A DNA stretch of 64,000 bases from an uncultured Aquimarina sp. (GCA_947502885.1 CANNBP010000013.1:25049-89048); one strand, 5' to 3'; counted from the stretch's first letter, positions 9,458 through 18,339 are shown. Made by a program: numbers and translations. Notes: generated by a model from the letters alone, not told the origin.

Positions 9458-10315
9458 ATGAAAATCAATTTTTTAAAATTATTGACATTGTCTTTTATTT
9501 GTGTTACAATTTCTTGTAATCATGAAGACTTTGATTCTAACGAACTTAAAAAAGACCCCAGCTTAAATGATGAAGCAACATTAGCAAAACTTGCTACAGG
9601 TAATTCTAAATCATCCTCAGATTGTCATTTTGAATATGAAGGTGAACTTGGTCCAGATAACTGGGCTAACCTTTGTGGAGAAGATTGGAAAGATTGTGCA
9701 GGAAATGCTCAATCTCCTATTAATATAGCTATAAATAATGTTGTCGAAGATGATGATAATCTAGAAAATATTTATACCAGATATAAAGCAAGTACAGTTG
9801 ATATTTATAACAATGGGCATACTATACAATTTAATTATGATAATGGTAGCTCTGCTTTTTTAAATGGCATTAAGTACGACCTAAAACAGTTTCACTTTCA
9901 TACCGGTAGTGAGCATACAGTTAATGGATATCGATATGATATGGAAATGCATTTGGTGCATCAAGACCCTAATACTGGTCTTTTAGCGGTAATAGGTGTG
10001 TTTTTTGTGAAAGGTAGAAAGAGCCATACCTTAAAAAGGTTTATGAATAATTTACCAAGATATGAAGGAGATAATTATACAGATACTTCTAGTACTTTTT
10101 ATGTAGAGGATTTGCTGCCATATAATATGGATTACTATACTTATAATGGTTCTTTGACAACTCCTGGTTGTAACGAAATAGTAACTTGGTATGTTGTTAA
10201 AACTCCAATTACAGCTTCTCCAAGACAATTAGCAAAGTTTAAACGTATAATGCACTCAAATTATAGACCTGTTCAAGAGTTGAATGGTAGAGTGGTGCTT
10301 ACTAATGATGACTGA
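9458..10315 (+). CDS. Alpha-class carbonic anhydrase, predicted lipoprotein
   Basis: This zinc enzyme interconverts CO2 and bicarbonate. The 285-residue product has a lipoprotein-type signal peptide with Cys20 (TISC). The residues after it (NHEDFD) are acidic, resembling the Bacteroidota signal for surface export of lipoproteins. The zinc ligands are His146 and His148 (FHFH) and His165 (MHLVH). Glu152 and His153 (SEH) and LTTPGC complete the active site, and AQSPINI is the family signature. The ATG at 9458 is chosen because a promoter element lies at 9422 and because the signal peptide begins there. A strong terminator follows at 10413. It is likely anchored in the outer membrane. Confidence 0.93.
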   Translation: MKINFLKLLTLSFICVTISCNHEDFDSNELKKDPSLNDEATLAKLATGNSKSSSDCHFEYEGELGPDNWANLCGEDWKDCAGNAQSPINIAINNVVEDDDNLENIYTRYKASTVDIYNNGHTIQFNYDNGSSAFLNGIKYDLKQFHFHTGSEHTVNGYRYDMEMHLVHQDPNTGLLAVIGVFFVKGRKSHTLKRFMNNLPRYEGDNYTDTSSTFYVEDLLPYNMDYYTYNGSLTTPGCNEIVTWYVVKTPITASPRQLAKFKRIMHSNYRPVQELNGRVVLTNDD

Positions 10316-10412
10316 TTAATCAGTGTTAGAATTATTAAATAAATTTTTTGAATAGTAAGGTATAAAAGATAATAGTTAGCTTAATTAAGGATAAATTCAT
10401 AGATTCAGTAAG

Positions 10413-10450
10413 AAAACTGTCGTAACTCTGTTTACGTGCAGTTTTTTTTT
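10413..10450 (+). terminator. Rho-independent terminator after the carbonic anhydrase gene
   Basis: An AAAACTG...CAGTTTT stem with an internal CGTAA/TTACG helix is followed by a run of ten T. It lies 98 bp after the stop codon, and nothing on the other strand would use it. Confidence 0.75.
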
Positions 10451-10806
10451 GAATTATTTTCTGATTAGATTTTTATAATTAATTTCATTAAACTGGAACC
10501 ATATAGTATCTTATAAAGGTTATTGTGCGTTCTTGTTGTGTAAATTGAATTCTGAACTAAAGAAATCATTCTAAGTTTTTCTTGGTTTAATCTTGTATTT
10601 TCTACTTTTTTAAAGCAGTTTGGGTGTTGGAACAAAGAAGTTTGGTAATCTACGTGTGTTAATATGTGTTAAAGTTTTAACGTACAGCGCCTTTTTTATT
10701 GGTAAAACACTAACATTTCCCCTTGATTGCATACTTTTTTTAGTAAAAAAAAGTTATGATTATACTAAAAAGCTATTATCATTTGGTTATATAAAATTAG
10801 TTTGAA
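10451..10806. other. AT-rich intergenic leader without a supported gene
   Basis: The space between the terminator at 10413-10450 and the Crp/Fnr gene holds no convincing gene. A 61-codon frame at 10620-10805 lacks an ATG start and family features. A weak promoter-like TATCATTTG lies about 20 bp before the regulator start, one base longer than consensus. Confidence 0.5.
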
Positions 10807-11499
10807 ATGATAAACATCTTATTCCCCCACAAAAGATATTCCTTTATCAACGAATCTGTATTGGAAGATCTATCTGATGAAAATATTGATCTTATTGAAA
10901 GACATAAAATAAAACTTAAACTTAAAAAAGGTGAAGTGCTATTTCATGAAGGTACGATATCGATAGGTTTGTACATTCTAAGGTCAGGAAAAATTAAAAA
11001 ATATAACTCTGGAATAGAAGGTAAGCAACATATCTTTTATTTGGTAAAAGAAAAAGAACTTCTAGGGCATCATGCTTTGATTTCGGGAGAACCACATTCT
11101 GGATCGGCTGCCTGTTTGGTAAATTGTGAAGTAGATATTATTCCAAAAGATATTTTTTTACAAATTATGTATTCTAGTGACATTGTCTTAAATAAGTTAT
11201 TAAAAAGTATGGCGCATGAGTTTGGTGTGTTTACAAATAACTCAAGGATTTTGGCACAGCATAGTGTAAGAGAACGATGTGCGATATCGATCATTAAATT
11301 AAAAGAGTTTTTAGGAGATGCTAATGGCGGATTTAAAATTTCTAGAAAAGACCATAGTAATATTGTAGGAACTTCGGTAGAATCTCTAGTTAGGGTATTA
11401 CATGACTTTAAAGAAGAAGAATTAATCGAGGTAAATCAGAACAATTTAATAACGATTAAAAACCCTATTGGGTTAGTAGAAATCTCAAATATGGTATAG
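10807..11499 (+). CDS. Crp/Fnr family transcriptional regulator
   Basis: A 230-residue regulator. An N-terminal cyclic-nucleotide-binding-like beta-roll spans about 20-130 (KKGEVLFHEG, LYILRSGKIK), followed by the long dimer helix and a Crp-type winged helix at about 155-220 (ISRKDHSNIVGTSVESLVRVLHDF). It has no cysteine cluster of the Fnr type, so oxygen sensing by an iron-sulfur centre is unlikely. The ligand cannot be told. It sits directly after the carbonic anhydrase gene on the same strand but behind a terminator, so it is probably transcribed separately. Confidence 0.9.
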   Translation: MINILFPHKRYSFINESVLEDLSDENIDLIERHKIKLKLKKGEVLFHEGTISIGLYILRSGKIKKYNSGIEGKQHIFYLVKEKELLGHHALISGEPHSGSAACLVNCEVDIIPKDIFLQIMYSSDIVLNKLLKSMAHEFGVFTNNSRILAQHSVRERCAISIIKLKEFLGDANGGFKISRKDHSNIVGTSVESLVRVLHDFKEEELIEVNQNNLITIKNPIGLVEISNMV

Positions 11500-11520
11500 A
11501 TTACCGTTTTATAAAAATGT

Positions 11521-11552
11521 AAAAAGGCATCTTGTACAAGATGCCTTTTTTT
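11521..11552. terminator. Bidirectional terminator between the Crp/Fnr and dksA-like genes
   Basis: A perfect inverted repeat, AAAAAGGCATCTTG with CAAGATGCCTTTTT, has an A-run on one side and a T-run on the other. It lies between convergent genes and can serve both. Confidence 0.9.
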
Positions 11553-11557
11553 TATAA

Positions 11558-11941
11558 TTAACTTTGCATGTTCTTTGCTTCAATACTTAAGGTTGCGTGT
11601 GGTACTAGCTTTAATCTCTCAGGATTGATTAATTTTCCAGTAACACGACAAATACCATATGTTTTGTTTTCAATACGTAGCAAAGCATTTTTGAGGTCAC
11701 GTACAAATTTTTCTTGTCGAATTGCAAGTTGTGTATTGGCTTCTTTAGACATGGTTTCACTTCCTTCTTCAAATGCTTTGAATGTAGGTGAAGTGTCATC
11801 TGTACCGTTGTTTCCATCGTTTTTGTACGCACTTCTAAGTAATTCCAAATCTTTTTTGGCTTTTTCTACTTTATCAAGGATAATCTCCTTAAACATTGCC
11901 AAATCGCCATCACTGTACCTTACTTTCATGTCTTCTGCCAT
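11558..11941 (-). CDS. DksA/TraR family protein with a degenerate zinc finger
   Basis: This 127-residue protein resembles DksA, which enters the RNA polymerase secondary channel and works with ppGpp. A coiled-coil region at about 10-95 has acidic residues near 41-65, and a C-terminal module resembles the DksA zinc finger (YGIC, INPERLKLVPHAT). Only Cys98 of the four expected zinc cysteines remains. The other positions are Thr101, Ser119 and Ala122. It lies 4 bp after ileS and is probably cotranscribed with it. Loss of the cysteines is, as I recall, frequent in Flavobacteriia homologues, so the protein is probably functional rather than broken. Confidence 0.88.
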   Translation of the reverse strand: MAEDMKVRYSDGDLAMFKEIILDKVEKAKKDLELLRSAYKNDGNNGTDDTSPTFKAFEEGSETMSKEANTQLAIRQEKFVRDLKNALLRIENKTYGICRVTGKLINPERLKLVPHATLSIEAKNMQS

Positions 11942-11945
11942 ACTC

Positions 11946-14900
11946 TTAATGTTTTTTAATTACCAATTGGGTTGCAATGTCGTCAAACGCAATTTCTGTA
12001 CCATTTATTACATCTGATGCAAATTCAATTGATTCTGTTAAGGTTTCATTTTTAATATAATGCTCATTTGTAGCAATAGCTTCTTGTATAGCTTCGTTTT
12101 CCTGAAAAACAATTTCAATTTTATCTGTTACCTCTAGACCACTATCCTTACGTATGTTTTGTATACGGTTGATTAGTTCTCTGGCGATTCCTTCTTTTTT
12201 AAGTTCAGGACTAATAGTTACATCTAATGCAACTGTTAAAGCTCCAGAATTTGCTACCAGCCAGCCCTCTATATCTTGTGAGCTGATTTCTACATCATCG
12301 ATACCTAAAGTAATAATTTTCTCATTAATTTCTAAATCAAATTGACCAGTTTGTTCAAGAATTTTAATACTATTTTGGTCGAATGACTGTATCTTATTGG
12401 CAATCAATTTCATATCTTTTCCGAAACGCGGACCTAAAGTTTTGAAATTTGGCTTAATTTGTTTTACCAAAATACCAGAAGCATCATCTAGTAACTCAAT
12501 TTCTTTAACATTCACTTCATTTTTAATCAATTCGGCGATATCGTTAATTTCTACCTTTTCAGCTTCATTCAATACTGGTATCATAATACGTTGCAAAGGT
12601 TGCCTTACTTTGATCTTTTCTTTTTGACGTAATGATAGTACTAAAGAAGATACAGTTTGAGCCTTTTGCATTTTATGTTCTAATGCCTTGTCAACAAAAT
12701 TTGAGTCATACTTAGGGAAATGCGCCAAGTGAACACTCTCATGAGTTTTATTCGCAGAATTTGATGTCAAATCCTTATACAAACGATCCATAAAGAAAGG
12801 GGCTATGGGTGCTCCAAGTTTGGCAACATTTAGCATACAGGTATACAATGTTTGGTAGGCAGAGATTTTGTCTTTTTGATAATCTCCTTTCCAGAACCTT
12901 CTTCTACTTAATCTAACAAACCAATTGCTTAAGTTTTCCTGAACAAAATCAGAAATAGCTCTAGCAGCTTTTGTTGGCTCATATTCGTTATAATATTCGT
13001 CTACATTCTTGATTAATGAATGTAGTTCACTTAAAATCCATCTATCTATTTCTGGGCGTTCTTCTAATGGAATATCTGTTTCTCCATAGGTAAAGTTGTC
13101 GATATTCGCGTATAGCGTAAAAAATGAATAAGTATTGTAAAGTGTACCAAAAAACTTACGTCTAACCTCTGCAATACCTTCGGCATCAAATTTAAGGTTA
13201 TCCCAAGGGTTTGCATTACTAATCATGTACCATCGCGTGGCGTCTGGTCCAAATTCTTTAAGTGTTTCAAATGGATCTACAGCATTTCCTAGTCGTTTGG
13301 ACATTTTTTGTCCGTTTTTGTCTAAGACCAATCCGTTGGAAACAACATTCTTGTATGCAACATCATCAAAAATCATAGTACCTATGGCATGAAGTGTATA
13401 GAACCAACCACGAGTTTGATCTACTCCTTCAGCAATAAAATCAGCTTTACGCTCACCAGCTTCGACTTTTTCTTTGTTTTCAAAAGGATAATGCCATTGC
13501 GCATATGGCATAGATCCAGAATCAAACCAAACATCAATCAAGTCGCTTTCTCTTTTCATTGGTTTTCCTGAAGCAGATACTAGGGTGATTTTATCAACAA
13601 CATTTTTGTGTAAATCAATTTTGTCATAGTTCTCCTCGCTCATATCTCCAATTACAAAGTCGGCAAATATATCAGATTCGAGAACTCCAGCTTTTATGGC
13701 TTTACTTATTTCGGTTTTTAATTCTTCTACAGAACCAATGATCAATTCTTCTTTTCCATCTTCAGTTCTCCAGATAGGTAATGGTATTCCCCAAAAACGA
13801 GAACGAGATAAATTCCAGTCATTAGCATTAGCAAGCCAATTACCAAAACGCCCTTCTCCAGTTGCTTTTGGCTTCCAGTTGATGCCTAAGTTAAGCTCGT
13901 GCATACGATCTTTAAAGTCGGTAACTTTGATAAACCATGAATCCAAAGGATAGTATAAAACCGGTTTATCTGTTCGCCAACAGTTTGGGTAGCTATGCAC
14001 ATATTTCTCTACCTTAAATGCTTTATTTTCTATTTTTAGTTTAATGGCAATTTCTACATCTACAGATTTTTCTGGAGCTTCGCCATCATTATAGTATTCA
14101 TTTTTAACATATTTTCCAGCAAACTCACCTACATGCTTTGTAAATTTACCTTGTAGGTCAACCAACGGAACCAAATTATCATTTTCGTCCTTAACAAGCA
14201 TTGGAGGAACTTCTGGTGAAGCTTGTTTGGCAACCATAGCATCGTCTGCACCAAAAGTAGGAGCGGTATGTACAATACCGGTACCATCTTCTGTGGTTAC
14301 AAAATCACCAGTAATTACTCTAAATGCATTTTCTGGATTGTTATACGGCTGGGTGTAGTCTATCAGTTGCTCATATCGACAACCTAGTAGATCTATACCT
14401 TTACATTCTTTAAGGATAAAATAAGGTACTTTTTTATCTCCTTCTTTATAACCGTTTAGTTCCTCTTCGGTTTCAACCTTTGCAAATTTTCCAGCGAATT
14501 GTTTTCCTACCAAATTTTTGGCAAGTACTACATTAATAGGCTCAAATGTGTATTGATTGTATGTTTTTACAATCACATAGTCAATTTTTGGTCCTACTGT
14601 TAATGCTGTATTCGAAGGTAAAGTCCAAGGTGTTGTCGTCCAAGCCAAAAAGTAAAGATTTTCTTTAACTTCTTGTAAAAAAGAAGGTAAACTATCTTCT
14701 TTGGCTTTAAATTGAGCTACAACAGTGGTATCAGTAACGTTTTGGTATGTTCCTGGTTGATTAAGCTCATGAGAACTTAATCCAGTTCCTGCTTTTGGAG
14801 AATAAGGTTGGATAGTATATCCTTTATATAGTAAGCCTTTTTTATAAATTTCAGAAAGAAGCCACCACACACTTTCCATGTATTTGGATTTATAGGTAAT

Positions 14901-15350
14901 ATAAGGATCTTCCATATTTACCCAATATCCAATTTTTTGAGTAAGGTCATTCCAAATATCAGTATATCGCATTACTGCCTTTTTACAAGCTTTGTTATAC
15001 TCTTCTACTGTTATTTTTTTACCAATATCTTCTTTGGTAATCCCAAGCTCTTTTTCTACACCTAGTTCGATAGGAAGCCCATGTGTATCCCATCCAGCTT
15101 TACGCTTTACCTGATATCCTTTTTGGGTTTTGTATCGGCAAAAAATATCTTTAATAGCACGTGCCATAACGTGGTGAATACCTGGTAACCCATTTGCAGA
15201 AGGTGGTCCTTCAAAAAATACAAATGGTTGGGCTCCATCACGCTCACTAATACTTTTGTCAAAAATATCATTCTGTTGCCAGAAATCTAGTATTTCGTTT
15301 GCTACTTCTGGTAAGTCAAGTCCTTTATACTCAGGAAACTTCGTGCTCAT
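11946..15350 (-). CDS. ileS: Isoleucyl-tRNA synthetase, type 2 (eukaryote-like), with a swapped signature motif
   Basis: The enzyme charges tRNA-Ile. Its 1134 residues are typical of the long type 2 class, without the C-terminal zinc finger of type 1 enzymes. The class I fold is seen in GPPSANGLP followed by GIHH (57-60), where most enzymes have HxGH, and in KMSKRLGN in the catalytic domain. The CP1 editing domain has the segment TTPWTLPSNTAL, and WFDSGSMPYAQWHYP and DQTRGWFYTLH are typical. The GxHH order has been described for type 2 enzymes with extreme mupirocin resistance. A promoter-like TATTTTCG on the minus strand (15376-15383) lies upstream of the ATG at 15350. The dksA-like gene follows after 4 bp. 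Confidence 0.97.
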   Translation of the reverse strand: MSTKFPEYKGLDLPEVANEILDFWQQNDIFDKSISERDGAQPFVFFEGPPSANGLPGIHHVMARAIKDIFCRYKTQKGYQVKRKAGWDTHGLPIELGVEKELGITKEDIGKKITVEEYNKACKKAVMRYTDIWNDLTQKIGYWVNMEDPYITYKSKYMESVWWLLSEIYKKGLLYKGYTIQPYSPKAGTGLSSHELNQPGTYQNVTDTTVVAQFKAKEDSLPSFLQEVKENLYFLAWTTTPWTLPSNTALTVGPKIDYVIVKTYNQYTFEPINVVLAKNLVGKQFAGKFAKVETEEELNGYKEGDKKVPYFILKECKGIDLLGCRYEQLIDYTQPYNNPENAFRVITGDFVTTEDGTGIVHTAPTFGADDAMVAKQASPEVPPMLVKDENDNLVPLVDLQGKFTKHVGEFAGKYVKNEYYNDGEAPEKSVDVEIAIKLKIENKAFKVEKYVHSYPNCWRTDKPVLYYPLDSWFIKVTDFKDRMHELNLGINWKPKATGEGRFGNWLANANDWNLSRSRFWGIPLPIWRTEDGKEELIIGSVEELKTEISKAIKAGVLESDIFADFVIGDMSEENYDKIDLHKNVVDKITLVSASGKPMKRESDLIDVWFDSGSMPYAQWHYPFENKEKVEAGERKADFIAEGVDQTRGWFYTLHAIGTMIFDDVAYKNVVSNGLVLDKNGQKMSKRLGNAVDPFETLKEFGPDATRWYMISNANPWDNLKFDAEGIAEVRRKFFGTLYNTYSFFTLYANIDNFTYGETDIPLEERPEIDRWILSELHSLIKNVDEYYNEYEPTKAARAISDFVQENLSNWFVRLSRRRFWKGDYQKDKISAYQTLYTCMLNVAKLGAPIAPFFMDRLYKDLTSNSANKTHESVHLAHFPKYDSNFVDKALEHKMQKAQTVSSLVLSLRQKEKIKVRQPLQRIMIPVLNEAEKVEINDIAELIKNEVNVKEIELLDDASGILVKQIKPNFKTLGPRFGKDMKLIANKIQSFDQNSIKILEQTGQFDLEINEKIITLGIDDVEISSQDIEGWLVANSGALTVALDVTISPELKKEGIARELINRIQNIRKDSGLEVTDKIEIVFQENEAIQEAIATNEHYIKNETLTESIEFASDVINGTEIAFDDIATQLVIKKH

Positions 15351-15511
15351 TTGATCGTTCTTTCTGTTAAGTGTGCGAAAATAAGGATTTTCTAGAAAAA
15401 AGAAGCTGTAATTTAAGGTGTGATATAAAATAATTGTTATGGAACTATAAAATTTTAACTAAGTAGGTGTGTTTTTTGTAAAAAATCAAAAAAGAGATTG
15501 AAAAAAATAGG

Positions 15512-15534
15512 GCTTCAAAAAACATTTTTGAAGC
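15512..15534. repeat. Perfect 10-bp inverted repeat upstream of the TfoX-like gene
   Basis: GCTTCAAAAA and TTTTTGAAGC are separated by ACA. The repeat lies 22 bp upstream of a promoter element at 15557. It could be an operator, or a terminator for unknown upstream transcription. Confidence 0.5.
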
Positions 15535-15556
15535 ATATGTTGATTTTAAAATTTAG

Positions 15557-15564
15557 TATTTTTG
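15557..15564 (+). promoter_or_regulatory. -7 promoter element (TAnnTTTG) of the TfoX-like gene
   Basis: TATTTTTG fits the Bacteroidota -7 consensus. The predicted start point near 15571 makes the ATG at 15604 the likely start codon, with a leader of about 33 nt. Confidence 0.5.
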
Positions 15565-15603
15565 TTAACAAGGTATGATCATAGAAACTTAAAAAATATA
15601 GCT

Positions 15604-15927
15604 ATGTGGGATAAAAAGTTAGAGGTTTATGATCAATTAATAGATAAATGTCCAAGATTTAAAAGAAAAGGTAAAACAATGCCATATACCTCGGCAAATG
15701 GATATATGTTTTCCTTGTTTAATAAAGATGGAGAGATTGGAATTAGGTTTTCTAAGGAAACTCAAAAGGCATATATTGAAAAGTTTAACTCTACAATTTA
15801 CAAATCATATGGAGCTGTTATGAAGGGGTATGTTCTAATTCCAGATAGTATGCTTCAAGATTTAGACGCTTTGGCGGTTTATCTTAATGAAAGTTATGAT
15901 TATGTAATATCCCTTGATCCTAAATAA
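15604..15927 (+). CDS. Small protein resembling the TfoX/Sxy N-terminal domain
   Basis: A 107-residue protein. The order of elements fits the TfoX N-terminal fold: a short N-terminal helix, the strand region YTSANGYMFSLFNKDGEIGIRFS, KETQKAYIEKF, MKGYVLIP and a final helix (LDALAVYLNESYDYV). TfoX activates competence in Haemophilus and Vibrio, but stand-alone domains of this kind are widespread and of unknown function. The start at 15604 is preferred to an upstream TTG-type frame because a promoter lies at 15557. A nitrilase-family gene follows 24 bp later and may be cotranscribed. Confidence 0.65.
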   Translation: MWDKKLEVYDQLIDKCPRFKRKGKTMPYTSANGYMFSLFNKDGEIGIRFSKETQKAYIEKFNSTIYKSYGAVMKGYVLIPDSMLQDLDALAVYLNESYDYVISLDPK

Positions 15928-15951
15928 TTGTCTTAAAGAATACTAAATTAA

Positions 15952-16734
15952 ATGAAAGAAAATCTTAAGATTGCTCTAGTACAATCTCATTTAGCATGGG
16001 AGAATGCCGTGCAAAACAGATCGATGTTTACCAAAAAAATCCGTACAATTTCAGAAGATACAGATTTGATAATTTTACCAGAAATGTTTACTACTGGCTT
16101 TACTATGAATGCGGCTGAGGTTGCAGAAAGTATGGAAGGAGATACGTTGTGCTGGATGAAAGAAATGGCTAGAGAAACAAATTGTGCGATTGTTGGAAGC
16201 ATTGTTGTTCGAGAAGAAAACAAATATTTTAACCGCCTTATTTTTATGTTTCCAAATGGAGTTTATGAAACATATGATAAACATCAGTTGTTTACGTTAG
16301 CTAAAGAACAGGAGGTGTATACTGCAGGTCAAAAAGAGGTGATCGTAGAATATAAAGGTTGGAAAATTAAAACTTTAATCTGTTATGATCTTAGGTTCCC
16401 CGTCTGGGCACGTAATACTTCTGGCTATGATGTTTTGTTATATGTTGCTAGTTGGCCAAAACGACGTATTGGTGCGTGGGATACATTGCTTAGAGCAAGA
16501 GCTATAGAGAATATGTGTTATTGTATAGGGGTTAATCGTATTGGACTTGATGGAATGGGGTATGAGTATAACGGACACTCTGCGATATATGATGTTTTGG
16601 GTAAATCAATTTTACAGGATACTCCCATAGAAAAAGATAGCATTCTATATGCAACTTTAGAAGCTTCAAATGTTAAAACCACTAGAGAAGCATTACCTTT
16701 TCTTGCAGATAGAGATGATTTTAAATTACTCTAA
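15952..16734 (+). CDS. Nitrilase-superfamily amidohydrolase, probable omega-amidase (YafV-like)
   Basis: A 260-residue cytosolic carbon-nitrogen hydrolase with the catalytic triad Glu44 (LPEMFTTGF), Lys110 (YDKHQLF) and Cys144 (LICYDLRFP). The residues around the triad and the length fit omega-amidase YafV/Nit2. That enzyme hydrolyses alpha-ketoglutaramate and related monoamides, which arise from glutamine transaminases and methionine salvage. It overlaps the convergent lipoprotein gene by 9 bp at its 3' end, so no terminator separates them. Confidence 0.87.
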   Translation: MKENLKIALVQSHLAWENAVQNRSMFTKKIRTISEDTDLIILPEMFTTGFTMNAAEVAESMEGDTLCWMKEMARETNCAIVGSIVVREENKYFNRLIFMFPNGVYETYDKHQLFTLAKEQEVYTAGQKEVIVEYKGWKIKTLICYDLRFPVWARNTSGYDVLLYVASWPKRRIGAWDTLLRARAIENMCYCIGVNRIGLDGMGYEYNGHSAIYDVLGKSILQDTPIEKDSILYATLEASNVKTTREALPFLADRDDFKLL

Positions 16735-18339
16735 TACAAAAGTCTGTTTTATTTCCCAGTTTGCGCGAACATCTATGGATTCTGGGAAATAACGGACTTC
16801 TTCAGGTTGTATTCCTTTTAAAAAGTTACCGGTATCCCATATCCCATTTTTATTGCTGTCAAAAATTAATCTAATCAAATATTTTGCAGGATTTAAGTGA
16901 TCAAAAACAAGAATTTCATCTTTGTTGGTTATTTTTTCTGATATCACTTTTTCTTTTTCATCCGTTATTTGGACCAAAACAGGATATTCTTTAACATTTT
17001 GAAGTGTTAAAAAAATGGTGCCATAATCAGCGAGTTTCTTAGTTATAAACTTAAACTGTATTGTGTCATTTACATTTCCTACATAATCTTTAATTGCACT
17101 TGGTAAAAACTGTAATGTATATGCATTTTGCTCTTTTCTCTCAAAAGCAAGCTCAGCCTTGTTTTTAAGTGTATCAAGGGTCAAAGAAAAAGGAATGTCA
17201 AGTGTGTCTTTGTCTGTTAGCTTTATTAATTCATTATTAATACTATCTAATGGAGTGCTAGCTGTAAATTCATAGTTTTTGTTAAGAGAAAGAACAGATC
17301 TTGTGATTGCCGATACTACTAAAGAATCTTTGTACATGTCTCTAAATCGCGTAGTTAAAGTGTCTCTATATTTTTTCGAATTGGTGATTTCGAATAATAA
17401 GGAATCTGCTTCAATAGAAGGTCTAAACCAATATCGTAAAGAGTCTTTTTCTTCATATGGAAAAATGCGAGTTTCTAATTTATTTTTAATAGTACTTACC
17501 AATTTAATTTTCATGCTATCAACCTTACCTTCGTAAGGAAAAATAATCTCGTTTTTAGATGTTTGTTTAGGTGTAAAGGCTTTAAAATCTATAAGTTCTT
17601 TAAATATTTTTAAGTCAAAAACTTTAGCGGTATCTTCTGGAAGAGTTATAATTTCTTGATGAAAAGCTATCTTGTCTTGTTTAGGTTCATACATATAATT
17701 GTTAGAAGCATCTTTTAGCGCGACTAATTTAAATTTTCCTTTCTTAAGATTATGTAAGCTAAATTCGAGACTATCTAATGTATTGGTAACGTATCTGGGT
17801 ACTTTTTTATAGATCAAAGAATCAGAATAGTTTTCATCTACTTCATACAAGGCAACAGTAACGTAAGAATCGGCTTTTTTTTGGATAGCGTCACTAATTG
17901 TACCTTTAATGCTTAACGAATCAAGTAAGTCACCAGTAGAAAAAACGTATCTAAAAAAGGGATATGGATTTTCTTCATTATTGTCTACAATACTTTCTCC
18001 AAAATTAATACTGTAGGTAGTATTTTCTAATAAAGTGTCGGTAAATTTTATTTTGATGTACTTATCAGCGCCTCCTAATGGTGTTATTGTAGGTTTTGGA
18101 TCCATTGGAGGTGAAACAATTATTTGTTTCTGAGCATCTTTAAGCTTGACATACTCGTCAAAGTAGATACGAATCTCTTTTTTGTTAAAATTGGTTGAGA
18201 AATTTGGAGGCAAAGCTTTTAGGAAAACTGGAGGTGTTTCGTCTTTGGGCCCGCCTGTTATCGATCCTTTTTTAGCACAACTAACCACAATAAGGAGTAT
18301 GGTCAGGGTTAGTAATACTATATTTATTCTTCTGCTCAT
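16726..18339 (-). CDS. Ig-like domain lipoprotein of unknown function
   Basis: A 537-residue predicted lipoprotein. The signal peptide ends at VVSC (Cys21), followed by AKKGSITGGPKDETPP, an N terminus I remember as strongly conserved in flavobacterial homologues. Residues of about 35-130 look like a bacterial Ig-like (SbsA/Big_5 type) domain, with VYF-like strands and FGESIVDNNE. The rest is beta-rich, including a DSNKNGIWDTGNFL segment near the C terminus that may bind calcium. The function is unknown. It is probably periplasmic or outer-membrane. It is convergent with the amidase gene and overlaps it by 9 bp. Confidence 0.8.
   Translation of the reverse strand: MSRRINIVLLTLTILLIVVSCAKKGSITGGPKDETPPVFLKALPPNFSTNFNKKEIRIYFDEYVKLKDAQKQIIVSPPMDPKPTITPLGGADKYIKIKFTDTLLENTTYSINFGESIVDNNEENPYPFFRYVFSTGDLLDSLSIKGTISDAIQKKADSYVTVALYEVDENYSDSLIYKKVPRYVTNTLDSLEFSLHNLKKGKFKLVALKDASNNYMYEPKQDKIAFHQEIITLPEDTAKVFDLKIFKELIDFKAFTPKQTSKNEIIFPYEGKVDSMKIKLVSTIKNKLETRIFPYEEKDSLRYWFRPSIEADSLLFEITNSKKYRDTLTTRFRDMYKDSLVVSAITRSVLSLNKNYEFTASTPLDSINNELIKLTDKDTLDIPFSLTLDTLKNKAELAFERKEQNAYTLQFLPSAIKDYVGNVNDTIQFKFITKKLADYGTIFLTLQNVKEYPVLVQITDEKEKVISEKITNKDEILVFDHLNPAKYLIRLIFDSNKNGIWDTGNFLKGIQPEEVRYFPESIDVRANWEIKQTFVLE

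Noticed and set aside
10620..10805. 61-codon plus frame directly before the Crp/Fnr gene
   Set aside because: It has no ATG start, no recognisable domain and no conservation clue. It lies in a probable leader.
11568..12017. 149-codon plus-strand frame opposite the dksA-like gene and ileS end
   Set aside because: It is antisense to two certain genes. It shows no family features, and its composition mirrors the coding strand.
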